This document shows, one piece after another, positions 11,085 through 20,885 of a stretch of DNA of 64,000 nucleotides. This stretch comes from Toxonevra muliebris (lineage: Eukaryota; Arthropoda; Insecta; Diptera; Pallopteridae): the NCBI GenBank assembly GCA_963691655.1, contig OY829326.1, positions 114,859,388-114,923,387 on the forward strand, given 5' to 3'. Each line of letters opens with the position of its first letter. The first letter of the stretch is position 1. Both the position numbers and the translations under genes were made by a program. The notes beneath the pieces are model-generated. The model had not been told where the DNA came from. It saw only the letters and a program-made list of their open reading frames with translations, and made no database searches.

Positions 11085-11690
11085 CGGTTTTTTAAGCTGA
11101 AGTTTATGCGATTGCGTTCACCGCACAGCTGTTGCTGAAGAAGAAATGGAGGGGTAACTCTATTTTCATCTGCTCGGATTGCCAAAGCCTGTTCGGTTTA
11201 AACAGTTGCCCGAAAATAGTGGACATAATGAAGTACTTCAGGCAACGATATGAAGAACATGCCGGCTAAAAAAGAATTAGCAATGATTGTTTTTCGGCTG
11301 CAGCCCTTCTTTCGTTAAACAAGAATAGAAGGCGAGGTTGCGTCAATTGCACAGTGACCATTGGCGGGCCTTAGATTCTTGCCGACAATCGAAGTTGTTT
11401 ATTGACTCTCCTAGGCAAAGCAGATCTCTAAGTATCTGTTAAGTCGACGAAGATGTGATTTGAGACCCATTGTTGGTTTCGTTACAATAAAACGATTTTC
11501 TGTGTAAAATTGGCGTCAAGGAATTAAGTCTATGTGATGCATGTCTTGCAAATGATGAAGCTGCAGAACATTTTATTTGTGAATGTCCTGCTTTCTTGCG
11601 GACGACACGTGCTACACTGGGCAAACATGAAGACTTAGCCAACCTTGATCTATCCAAGCTATGCAAATTCTGCAAAGGGTTCTTGTAGAT
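11085..11690 (+). pseudogene. LINE 3' fragment: RNase H and zinc finger relic
   Basis: Two blocks survive. About 11093-11270 translates as AEVYAIAFTAQLLLKKKW and then ICSDCQSLFGL, the Glu and Asp motifs of a LINE RNase H. About 11510-11687 gives CDACLANDEAAEHFICECPA, the Cys/His finger at the end of such ORFs. The sequence between them is scrambled and has stops. It differs from the LINE at 6.1-7.8 kb, so it is a second family or a much older copy. Confidence 0.75.
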
Positions 11691-11967
11691 TCAATTCTAC
11701 TGACGAAGTTATAGCGTAACTAAGTTAGGAGAGTGTTCCTCTTCGTGATGAACCCAATTGATTTTCTAGTCTACGTGCTCCTCACCCTTTGCCGGTCTCT
11801 TATATTATACACTTTCGGATTGTTAAGTTTAAGGCTTCCCTGAATTGCCATTTCTTCATCTTTCGCCCTCCCAACTAATCTATCTCTCTTTCCCTCATCA
11901 ACACAATGCTTTGTATGATTAGGAGGCATCTTTTGTGTGTTGCTGATAACTAAAAAAAATATATATA

Positions 11968-13214
11968 TTGGGTCATTTAAAAAGTATTTTCGGTTTTTGT
12001 CACAAGATGGTGTTAACGCCATACATCTCGCACTACTAATCCGATTCTGTCAAACGAGCGCGCGAGTTTGAAAGGTGACATTTCAGGCTACAGTTTTTGC
12101 GAAGACAGTTTTGTTGTTCGTCATTCGTGTAAAAAGTTACATTGATTTGAAAATGAGTGAAATTTTTGAAGATTGATGCTTTTTTACTAGAAAAAAGGTA
12201 AAAACGCTGCAAAAACATGCTGAAAAATTTGTGCGGTTTACGGTGAGGTTGCATTAACAGAACGTACTGTCTAACTTTGGTTTGCTCGACTCCGCTCTGG
12301 AAATTTCAATGTCAAAGATGCGACCCCGCTCTGGCCGTCCAGTCACTGAAAAAGCCGATGAAATTTTGCAACTGGTGGAGCAAGACCGGCACGCAAGCTG
12401 TCAGGAGATAGCAGTGGCACTAAACATGAACCACATGACAACACGGAATCATTTAAAAAAGGTTGGCTACTAAAAGAAGCTCGATGTTTGGGTGCCACAA
12501 AGAAATTTGATTGACCGAATTAACATCAGTGAAACGCAGCTGAAACGCAAAGAAATCGAACCATTTTTGAAACAAATCATTACGGGCAATGAAAAATGGA
12601 TTAAATACGAGAATATTAAACGAAAAAAATCATGGTCAAAGGCCGGTTACCCTCCACAAACGACTTCAAAGCCTGAATTGACGGCAAGCAAGGTTATGTT
12701 GAGTGTTTGGTGGAATTGGAAAGGAATTGCCTATTATGAGCTGCTACAATCTGGCCAAATAGTCAATTCAGATCTCTACCGCTCACAACTCGACCGTTTG
12801 AACGAAGCAATCTAGAAAGAGCGACCAGAATTGGCCAACAAAAAAGGTGTTGTGTTCCACCATGATAATGCCAGGCCACACACATTTTTGATGACCCGCC
12901 AAAAGTTTTGATGCACCCATCGTATAGCCCGGACATTGCACCGTCTAAGTACCATTTTTTTCGGTCTCTGCAAAACTCTCTTGATGGAAAGAAATTGAAC
13001 GATAGAAGAGCCGACGAAAATCACTTGGCCAAGTTTTTTGCCAATAAACCACAGAAGTTTTACACCTATGGAATTATGAAGGTACCGGAAAAATGGCAAA
13101 AGATCATAGATAATAATGGACAATATGTACTTGATTAAAATTGATTTTTAATAAAAAAATTTTTTGTTCAAACATTGACAAAAAAAAACCGAAAATACTT
13201 TTTATATGACCCAA
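11968..13214 (+). mobile_element. Mariner (DD34D-type), inactive
   Basis: The left end TTGGGTCATTTAAAAAGTAT and the right end, read inward as TTGGGTCATATAAAAAGTAT, are near-identical inverted repeats. Both continue TTTCGGTTTTT. TA flanks at 11966-11967 and 13215-13216. The length of 1,247 bp fits a full-size mariner, so this copy decayed by point mutation and small indels rather than truncation. Confidence 0.93.
12153..13138 (+). pseudogene. Mariner transposase with two catalytic Asp lost
   Basis: The N-terminus begins MSEIFED at 12153 and soon meets a stop. The second helix-turn-helix region is at 12282-12473 (SGRPVTEKADEILQLVEQ). The catalytic part runs 12492-12815 and 12908-13138. The first catalytic site reads ITGNEKW, with Asn (12588-12590) in place of Asp. 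The middle site FHHDNARPH is intact. The last reads SPDIAPSKYHFF, with Lys (12947-12949) where the family has Asp. A stop at 12813 and a frame change near 12900 add to the damage. The LDVWVP and TGxEKWIKY phrases place it near the mellifera/cecropia side of the mariners; this is a tentative placement. Confidence 0.9.
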
Positions 13215-13908
13215 TATATAAAGGGCACTCACGATTGACTGTAGCACATTGAATTATGCAGCGAACTAAGTAGTTGTAAGTTAATAGCTTATCAAGAACT
13301 TGCCAGCATAACTTCTTGAATCCTCCTCTTCACTCTCCAGCAAAGGTGAAGTTTTCCGGGAAGATATTTTCACATATGATTTAAAATTCAACATGGCCTA
13401 AAAAATAAAAACAAGGCCCTGATCTCCATTAAAACTACAGAGCGCTTTAGAAAAAAGACAACAAAACATTCAAATATTTTTAACATTTGAAAGAAAAAAT
13501 ATCAGAATTAATAAAAAAGAAAATTTAAAGTATTTTTTTTTTTATTATTATTATTATTTACAAAACTTGAACTGTAACAATTGGCCTATTTGAAATGACT
13601 CCTACTTACAATGCATTAACACAATTTGGCTGTAGGGTATGAAAGACCTCCCTGAATCGATCCATCGATCTATCTATAAAATCTTTGAATACTCTGCATG
13701 AAAGCAACATTCTTCATTTTGCTAATAATTTTACAAAAAAATAAGTATAAAAAGAAGAGAATTATAAGAAGTAAACATTTCTAACAAGCTTTCAAATTGT
13801 TTCTTTGTTGCTCGAAAGCTACTAATAAGAATTTGCGGCCAACCAGTTATAAAAGACAAAATACGAAAAAAACGAAAATAAAGAAAGAGAAACTAAAAGA
13901 AGTATATA

Positions 13909-13935
13909 AATAATAATAATAATAATAATAATAAC
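13909..13935. repeat. (AAT)n microsatellite
   Basis: About nine trinucleotide units, read directly. Confidence 0.9.
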
Positions 13936-14454
13936 AATACAAAAATTTTAGTAACGAATAAAATATCAAAACAAAAAACAAGAAAACACGCCGTAAATTA
14001 TTACATTTCTGACCCTGAACTTTGCAAAGGCAACAACGACCTGCGGTCATTTTTTCTTCAGTTTTGTTGCCTCGACGAGCTTTTTTCTCTTTTGTTATTT
14101 TTTTTTTTGGTTATTCTTTTTTTTTTTTTTTTTGATTTTATATATTTTTTTTTTTTTGTGTTTTTAAAGTGTATTTATTTTTTTTGGTATTGTTTTTTTC
14201 GGATTCTTTTTTGTTAAACGTTCTTCTTTTTTACCAAGAATTATTTTTTGTTTTATTCTTTTGCTATGGCTTTCCAATCTCTATAGAAATGCGTGTTTAG
14301 TTTAGCTTTTTTGCTGTGTTCTCTGTCTTCCTCTTCGATTTTCGTTTTGGCTTTTAGCAATTTACAACATTCCTTTCTACTTAACACATTCACTTCAACT
14401 CAGATACATATATATACGAATCTATATATAAAAAATAAAAATAATAAATCCATA

Positions 14455-14476
14455 TATCTATCTATCTATCTATCTA
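14455..14476. repeat. (ATCT)n microsatellite
   Basis: About five uninterrupted tetranucleotide units, read directly. Confidence 0.9.
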
Positions 14477-15924
14477 GTATTCTCGAGAAGAAGAATACTT
14501 CAAAGTTCGATATTCGATTGTGGTGTTTGGCTCATGGGGCTCTGCTGTTTCTCATCGATACATTTTGGCATATGTAGTATCTGCTGCAGGGCGTAGATAT
14601 CTTTGTGTACGACTACAAATACAATACTATACTACTAGAAGCGCTATTCTTCTGTCATGTGGAGAGTGCGATTTTTAACGTACGCATAGATATGTATGTA
14701 TGTATCTTAAAAAACTTTTTGAATTATGATAATCTAAGTTGATGATTCAACAAAATTATATTTTGTTTAAATTAATAATAATTTCATTTGTCATTCACTT
14801 GAAAATTAAAGTACGGATATCTCCCTAACTACATATTCATATTGTTGTTGGTGTTGGTGTTGGTTAGTGTTGGCAGCAATTGTCAATTGTAATAAGTAAA
14901 GTATCTGAGAGCGATACTGATTCGTATCTAGTAGAAGCTGGTAATTTTTTTGGGTGTGTTGTAAAAAGTACAACTTTTTAACAATTATATTATTTTTTTT
15001 GTATTTTTTGGCTGTTTTTTTGTTTATTGCACGTAATTATGTTTTGCTTGTCAAATGTAATTTAATTAATTTGATTGTTTGATTTCTTTCTTTCCCTTTC
15101 ATCAAAATGAAGACATTTCAATAGAGGCTATAGTTTAGATAGATAGGTAGGCTAGTTGGTTGGTTGGTTGGTTGATTTCTGGTAAGTAGATAGGTTACTA
15201 TAGAAAACTGCAAACAATTATACACCAATTTAATTTTTTCTTCTTTAAAATTAACAAAACTGTTAAAAACGTGCAAATAAAAAAGAAGACATCAACAATA
15301 AGAAATTTGTCATGCCTATGATTCTGCACAGCTAAACGCGTAGAAAATTTTGTTTAATAAAACTTTGTGCAAAAAAAGAAAAAAAAGAGACTGTCAAAAT
15401 AAAGTGAACACACAAAGAAACAAAAAAAAAAATCAGCGTGAGAAATATAAATTTTTCTCGATAATTCGACAATAGCATTTAATTTCATTTCTAGTCAAAA
15501 GTTTCATATAGTTTTTTTTTTTCTTCTCTTTGATTTGCAAAAATGCTAAAAATAGTAGCAGCAAATTGGCATTAAAGTGGAAAATCGGCTTTAAATTAAA
15601 ATGTTTCCCAGGCTCTAGTTTTCACTATGTTAGACATAAATTAATGGAATAATTTTTAAAAAAATTTTAATAAACACAAGTTTTATAAAAACTAAGAGGA
15701 AAATTTTTTCTATAAAAATTTTTATCAGGCATGTTTATGTGTATCTAATATTTATTAGCACTGTTAAGAATATTGCATTATTTAGTAATGCATTGATAAT
15801 AACATTATCATTTAAAAATATAATGACAAAGCTATTTTCTTTATCACTCCATTTCAAGCGCATTGAAAATTTTAATGCTTATACAAATTTAATTTCATTA
15901 ACGCCAAAAATTGGAGAGTAAGGG

Positions 15925-17194
15925 GGTCGTAATGCGAAACACACAGCCTCTGCGACTCAAACGTCAACCCCATCTTCACTTGGCACTCTCTGTTTCCACA
16001 GACGGGGCTATGGCGACCGAACCTGCGGCAGGATATCCGTATCAACATCTCGTGTAGTCAGGAAATGGTCTACACACACATAATAAGCCAGCGGACGGCA
16101 AGATTGGAGGCCGTCCCGCAACGAGAAAAACACGAATGAAACATTAAAGACAGCAGCCCTGTCACCAATCTAGACAGCTTTAGGCCAATCACCTACTGCA
16201 GTTGAACCCTCAAGATATTAGAAACAACAACAATAGCACAAAAAGTCGGATAAATCGGACTGATCTTTTGTTGACGACCCCTACCTGTACCCGGATAAGA
16301 TTTGCCGCATGGAACGTAAACTCCCTCTACCAAGTAGGTAAACTTGCACAACTAACCAACGAGGCACATCGTATGAATATCTCTGTGGTGGGAATTAGTG
16401 AAATACGCTGGAATGAGAGTGGTGATTTTACGAATTCGCGAGGCGACCGTATTATTTACTCGGGAATGAAGAACAGCAATGACCCTCACACACATGGCGT
16501 CGGAATTTTCTTAAACAGAAATATACGTAATTCGCTAATCAGCTGGTCTCCAGTATCTTAACGCATAATAATTGCTCGCATCAACGCAAATATCGGAAAA
16601 ATATCGATAATCCAGTGTTACGCTCCCACTGAAGTTTCGGAGCGGGAAGTGAAAGAAAATTACTATGATGAACTAAACCGTACGCTGGAAAACGTACATC
16701 GGAACGATATAATTATACTAATGGGTAGTGAAAATGAGGGTTTCGGGCGTATTATGCGTACGCATTGCCTTGGAGATCTTAATGAAAATGGCGAACTATT
16801 GCTGGAAACCGCTAAATATGACCTTGTTATTGGAGGCTCTTTTTTCCCACATAAAAAGATCCACAAAATTACGTGGCGCTCTCGAGATAGCCGAGCAATT
16901 ATTGAAAGCCAAATCGATCATATCTGCATCAGTAGGAAATGGTTCAAGTGTCTGCAAGATGTGCGCGTGCTGCGCAGTGCTGAAATTGCTTCTGACCACT
17001 TCATGCTAGTCGCTGAGATGAAACTTGCTTTGAGAAAGAGGCAATCCCAAGCATCAGCAATAAAGAGAAAAAGATTTAATGTCGCGCGCCTCTCTTGTGC
17101 CACCATCAAAGAAACTTTTGACAGTAATATTGTAGGTAAACGGCAACAAAATAATGCAACATTCACAGCTGACATAAACGACTCCGTCGAATAA
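15925..17194 (+). mobile_element. RTE-like LINE, 5' part (leader and endonuclease)
   Basis: Base composition jumps at about 15925 from AT-rich to mixed, and about 275 bases of non-coding leader precede the endonuclease frame. The element stops abruptly at about 17194, where a different transposon begins, so the reverse transcriptase is missing. An RTE-like RT lacking its endonuclease lies at 30.4-31.6 kb; the two could be halves of one family. Confidence 0.8.
16202..17194 (+). pseudogene. RTE-like apurinic-type endonuclease domain
   Basis: The enzyme nicks target DNA to prime reverse transcription. Motifs in order: RIRFAAWNVNSLYQVGKL (the N of the metal site), VVGISEIRWNESG (catalytic Glu), HGVGIFLNR, then IIQCYAPTE after a stop at 16559-16561. 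The block IIILMGSENEGFG stands where the family has GDFN, so the catalytic Asp and Asn region is altered. IDHICISRKWF and SDHFMLVAEM (the terminal Ser-Asp-His) are kept. Similar proteins are often mislabelled as craniofacial development protein 2; this is a transposon gene, not a host gene. Reading ends at the stop at 17192-17194. Confidence 0.85.
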
Positions 17195-17283
17195 AATTGT
17201 CTATTACATTTCTTCTCGTACTGTGTTATCGAAATATTCCATTTACAAAATTTTTATCTTATTAGTTTCGAATTGTATGTCAA

Positions 17284-18320
17284 TTGGAATTGCGGGAAAA
17301 AATTATCAAAACCTCAATGGGCTTTCAAAAAAAAAATGCCCAATTAAGAAGGGTTGATCCCACGACAGTTTCTCGCGTTATAAAACGGTTCAGCGAAGAC
17401 CTGAGCATAAATCACAAGGTAGGCTCTGGAAAAAAGAAAGGATCAAATAATCGTGAAAAGTGCGAAAAAGGTTTTAAACATCTTGAGGAAGTATCCGAGC
17501 ATTTCTGGAACAAAATTGGTGAAGAAAATAGATTGCTTGGAGTCTTTCGTGTGCAGAGCTAAGATGGATTAGCTGGGTTAAAAAAAGAAGAGGTGAAAAA
17601 AGTTTCGGATGGAAACGCCGTTAAAAATAAAATATCTAAAACATCAGAACAAACACAACTTGAAAAATGATTAAGTTGACAATTTCAAATGCTACATAAT
17701 GGACGATGAAACTTACGTTCTAGCAGACTTTTCCTCAGCTTCTTGTACAGGAATTTTATATTTGGCGTTTATCCCCCCCCCCCCCCCCCCCAAATGGCCG
17801 ACTTATTTTCCATTTTTTTTTTTGGTTCAAAAGAGCCTAATATAGTAAAAACCAAAAATTTTAAAATCGGCTACGCTCAAAGACAAACAAATCGAATAAA
17901 ACGAAATTGAAAATCGGTTAATATTTGATCGAGTTATCGATGCGAACAGTTCAAAAAAATTCGTTTCGAGAAAAACGCGTTTAAAGTTTTCAGTCCATCT
18001 ACTTCGGTCGGTCTATTTACTATCACTAAAATGGCTGTAACTCAGGCAATATTTGGAATTTTGTACACATATTTTTGAATATATAAATTTTAATTTAAGA
18101 TTTTTCTTAACCCGTCACAGTGGCCTTCCCCCTTAAAGAGGATATTTATGTAAAATAATGCCTAGAAAAGAGATTGCTTCCATTTCTACGTCAACATGAG
18201 GTGTCTACGTTTTTTTTTGGCTAGACCTCGCTTCGTGTAACTACTGTAAAGTGGCCTTAGAATGGCTCCAAAGGAATGACGTGATTTTTGTGCCAACCCA
18301 TCGCAGTTTTGTCATACAGA
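17284..18320 (+). pseudogene. Tc1-like transposase relic A
   Basis: An N-terminal piece (17284-17562) contains LRRVDPTTVSRVIKRFSEDL, the helix-turn-helix of this lineage. MDDETYVLADF near 17699-17733 is the first catalytic block. After the insert, frames resume at about 18143 with EDIYVK and ECLEKRLLPFLRQHEV-like sequence containing a stop, then LDLASCNYC around the second acidic site and FVPTHRSF at about 18290. The third catalytic Glu and everything after it are absent. It is non-functional. Frame changes are numerous. Confidence 0.7.
17773..18140. repeat. Foreign insert with C19 tract inside relic A
   Basis: The segment starts with a run of 19 C (17773-17791) and ends GTCACAGTGGCCTTCCCCCTTAA. 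It is non-coding. Its middle carries, on the minus strand, CTGAAAACTTTAAACGCGTT followed by TTTCTCGAAAC. A near match lies on the plus strand at about 55604-55635 and a weaker one at about 41596-41625. It therefore belongs to an interspersed repeat family I cannot name. The ends are not inverted repeats of each other. Confidence 0.6.
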
Positions 18321-18330
18321 CATTTTTTAT

Positions 18331-19378
18331 AACGGGTATGCGCGACAAAAGAAACACAGCTAATATACATATGTGTGATATTTTAACTATGAAGAATTTA
18401 TGTAAGCTTATTTGCAACTTTAGATAAATATTTACATTTTTCTTTAGAAAAAAAATTAAAGTTTTTTATTCAAACGTTGCATTTTATTACTTAAAATGAC
18501 AGCGAATCCTGTGTGGTATATAGAAAATAAATATTAAGATATAAAAATTATATTGAGATTGTGCAAATTGTTATTTAATGCAAAATTAATTTAACCGGCC
18601 GGTTTTTGTTGTTGCTGTTCTCAGCACGAATTTACAAAAATAAATTTTAAGCGCGAAAAAAAAGAAATAAATCAAAAACGTAAATATTGGCAATTTACCA
18701 GAATCAGCAAAAGAATAAAATAAAAGTGCAAAAAAATTAGTACAACGTTATTGTATATGTACTTGTATATAACAAAAAGAAGAATAAAAAAAAAAAACAT
18801 TTAAAACCAAAAAAATAAAAAATTTTGGTATTAAAAATATTTTATGTACCTACACACATTGCTGAGAATGAGTAAAATTTTTTACGCAGTTACAGTAAAA
18901 ATTGATGATTTAGTAAAAAAAAAATTTGTGCTTTTTAGTCACAAACTTGAGAAGCGAATTTGTTGTAAAAATATAAAAATAAATACGATTTATGTTATAT
19001 TTATACATTCTAGAAAGAATGTACTATATTTCATATAAATTAGATGACCAGTATTCTAATCAAATGATGTAGCAATTGCCAAACAATGTATTAAAACATA
19101 CACGAAATAGGAAAATATACACATTTGGTGTGGGAAAAAACATAAAGGGGAAAACTAAATACAGTATAATGAAATTACTGACATACTTAGTATGCATGCA
19201 GGAATATAAGGAAGAAAATATAAATTTATTAACATGCCGAGTCCCAAAGCCTTCAAAATAAAAGCGGAGTAGAATTTCTCATTTAACCTTTTTATCCTAA
19301 ACTTTGCCTTTCGGTCGGGAAATTAATTGCCGTCAGGAAAACGAAAGAAATGTCATTTCTAATTTCGACGAATTCGAA
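18331..19378. other. AT-rich unassigned sequence
   Basis: A-rich DNA with no domain or terminal-repeat structure. Frames at 18844-19038 and 19076-19261 are Lys/Ile/Tyr-rich translations with no support. Confidence 0.5.
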
Positions 19379-19380
19379 GA

Positions 19381-19441
19381 TAGCGTTGCCAACTATCAGA
19401 AAAAAGTTCGAATAAAAAAATTAACAGTTTTTTGTTAACAG
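19381..19441 (+). repeat. 61-bp direct repeat, left copy
   Basis: Begins TAGCGTTGCCAACTATCAGA and contains AGTTCGAATAAAAAAATTAA. The right copy at 19940-20000 differs at only a few positions. The pair brackets transposase relic B. Confidence 0.85.
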
Positions 19442-19939
19442 TTCAAGGTGTCCATTACATTTCTTCCCATACTGCGTTATCGAAATATATTCAAATTACA
19501 AAATTTGTATCTAATTAGTTTCGAATCGTGTGTCAGAAAAAAAATTGTTTGGCTGAAAAATGGCAAGTCAATTGAAATTGCGGGAAAAAATTATCAAGAA
19601 TTTTCAAAACCAACCTCAGTGGGCTTTCAAAAAAAATGCTCAATGAAGTAAGGGTTGATCCCAAGACAGTTTCTCGAGTTATAAAACAGTTCAGCGAAGA
19701 CCTGAGCATTAATCAGAAGGAAGGTTTTAGAAAAAAGAAAGGATCACATGATCGTGAAAAAGGTTTTGAACATCTTGAGGAATGATCCGAGCATTTCTAG
19801 AACAAAATTTTTAAGAAAACGGATAGCTTTTTCGAGTCTTTCGTGCACAAAGCTAAGAATGATGCTGGGTTAAAAACCTACAAGGTGCAAGAAGTTCGGG
19901 ATAGAAATGCCGTTAAAAATAAACCATCAAAACAATGAA
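19442..19939 (+). pseudogene. Tc1-like transposase relic B
   Basis: Relic B is a shorter, older relative of relic A. It has the same 5' leader (TTACATTTCTTC, TTATCGAAATAT), then GKSIEIAGKNYQEF and a frame-shifted helix-turn-helix region (VDPKTVSRVIKQFSEDLSI). It ends at about 19935 in the segment matching the linker before the catalytic core (about 19880-19935). No catalytic residues remain. It is bracketed by 61-bp direct repeats, so the whole block may have been duplicated or inserted as a unit. Confidence 0.7.
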
Positions 19940-20000
19940 TAGCGTTGCCAGCTATCAGAAAAAAGTTCGAATGAAAAAATCAACAGTTTTGTGTCAACAG
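19940..20000 (+). repeat. 61-bp direct repeat, right copy
   Basis: Begins TAGCGTTGCCAGCTATCAGA; same orientation as the copy at 19381-19441, 559 bp away. Confidence 0.85.
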
Positions 20001-20425
20001 TGAAAAAGGAAAATTATTAAAAATTAAAAAAAAATATATATATAAAAATTAATCATAAAGTAATGTTTTTTGTTTTTTTCAAAAGCTGTAAAAAAATGGA
20101 CAGGGCATCAGCGCAATTTTTACTAGAGGAAAAGATAGAGACTCAAAGCAGATGCTTAAAAATAGAACCCAAGTTATTAAGGATAATGCTTGCTACCCTC
20201 TTTTCTTAGGTTAGTGAAGAATTTGACGTTCAATAAAGACGCATTCAAGTTCATATGTACGTGGAGGATGAACTTGGATTAAATCAAAAGTACGGGGTTA
20301 CAGCTTTGGAATACGTTGTGGGAGGCCGAAATAGATTTCTGTACAACAACGCGAATTTCTGTCATAAGCCATGCTTATATTTTCGCAATTTATATAAATT
20401 CATAAAACAATAAATTAAGCACAAA
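20001..20425. other. Unassigned sequence
   Basis: A less AT-biased stretch at about 20100-20345 could be old coding sequence (for instance VEDELGLNQKYG) but shows no family signature. Nothing else was recognised. Confidence 0.4.
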
Positions 20426-20885
20426 TAACACAGCCACACAAAAAAAAATGTTTTCTCGAGTCCGGGGCCAGACCATGTTCATTATATGGTTTTGGAGTCG
20501 CTGAATCTGAATCCGAGGTCCAAAAACCCCGAGCACGTCAGAGTTCTGATATAACCTCAAAAAACCTCATAAAAACTTTTTTTTCAGATCTGGAGATCAG
20601 ACCATGTTTACTATATGTTTTTGGGGTCGCTGAATCCGAAGTCTAAAAAACCCCAGCATGTCAGGTTTTCGACTTAGCATAGATAATGAGGTATTTTTTA
20701 GGTTATTTCTAACCTCCGGTTTCGAAAAAAAATTGTATGTGGTGTTTTGAGGTTATGTCAGAACCCTGACGTGCTGGTGCTGTTTGGTCCCCGGATTCGG
20801 ATTTAGTGATCCGAAAAACATATAGTAAACAAGGTCCGACCTCCAGACCCGAAAAAACATTTTTTGTTTGTGTAACTGTGTAATT
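20426..20885. repeat. Foldback element 1, arms about 160 bp
   Basis: Left arm 20426-20585 and right arm 20726-20885 are inverted copies. The left arm starts TAACACAGCCACACAAAA, and the right arm read inward starts TTACACAGTTACACAAAC. Both continue through GACC(A/T)TGTT, an ATATG stretch, a CGAATCCG-like block and CACGTCAG. The loop-side segment at 20587-20690 is a second, same-orientation copy of part of the left arm (period about 129 bp), so the left side is a tandem dimer. No reading frame was found. Confidence 0.85.

Larger units (their letters stand above)
13217..15920. other. AT-rich unassigned sequence with microsatellites
   Basis: Simple repeats are TTA at about 13540-13560, AAT at 13909-13935, long T runs at 14095-14160, ATCT at 14455-14476, GATA/GGTA at 15137-15150 and GGTT at 15155-15174. 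No gene, RNA or transposon end was recognised. Open frames here are low-complexity translations. Confidence 0.55.
17195..18330 (+). mobile_element. Tc1-like (DD37E-type) relic A, interrupted
   Basis: From about 17199 the sequence matches the relic at 19.45-19.94 kb almost base for base at first (TTACATTTCTTC, then TTATCGAAATAT). No terminal repeats are visible. The transposase is split by a foreign 0.37-kb segment (17773-18140), and about 170 bases of transposase are missing at that point. The 3' end fades at about 18320. Confidence 0.75.

Noticed and set aside
16202..17194. Possible host craniofacial-development-like gene
   Set aside because: The motifs are those of an RTE-type LINE endonuclease; database labels of that kind come from misannotated transposons.
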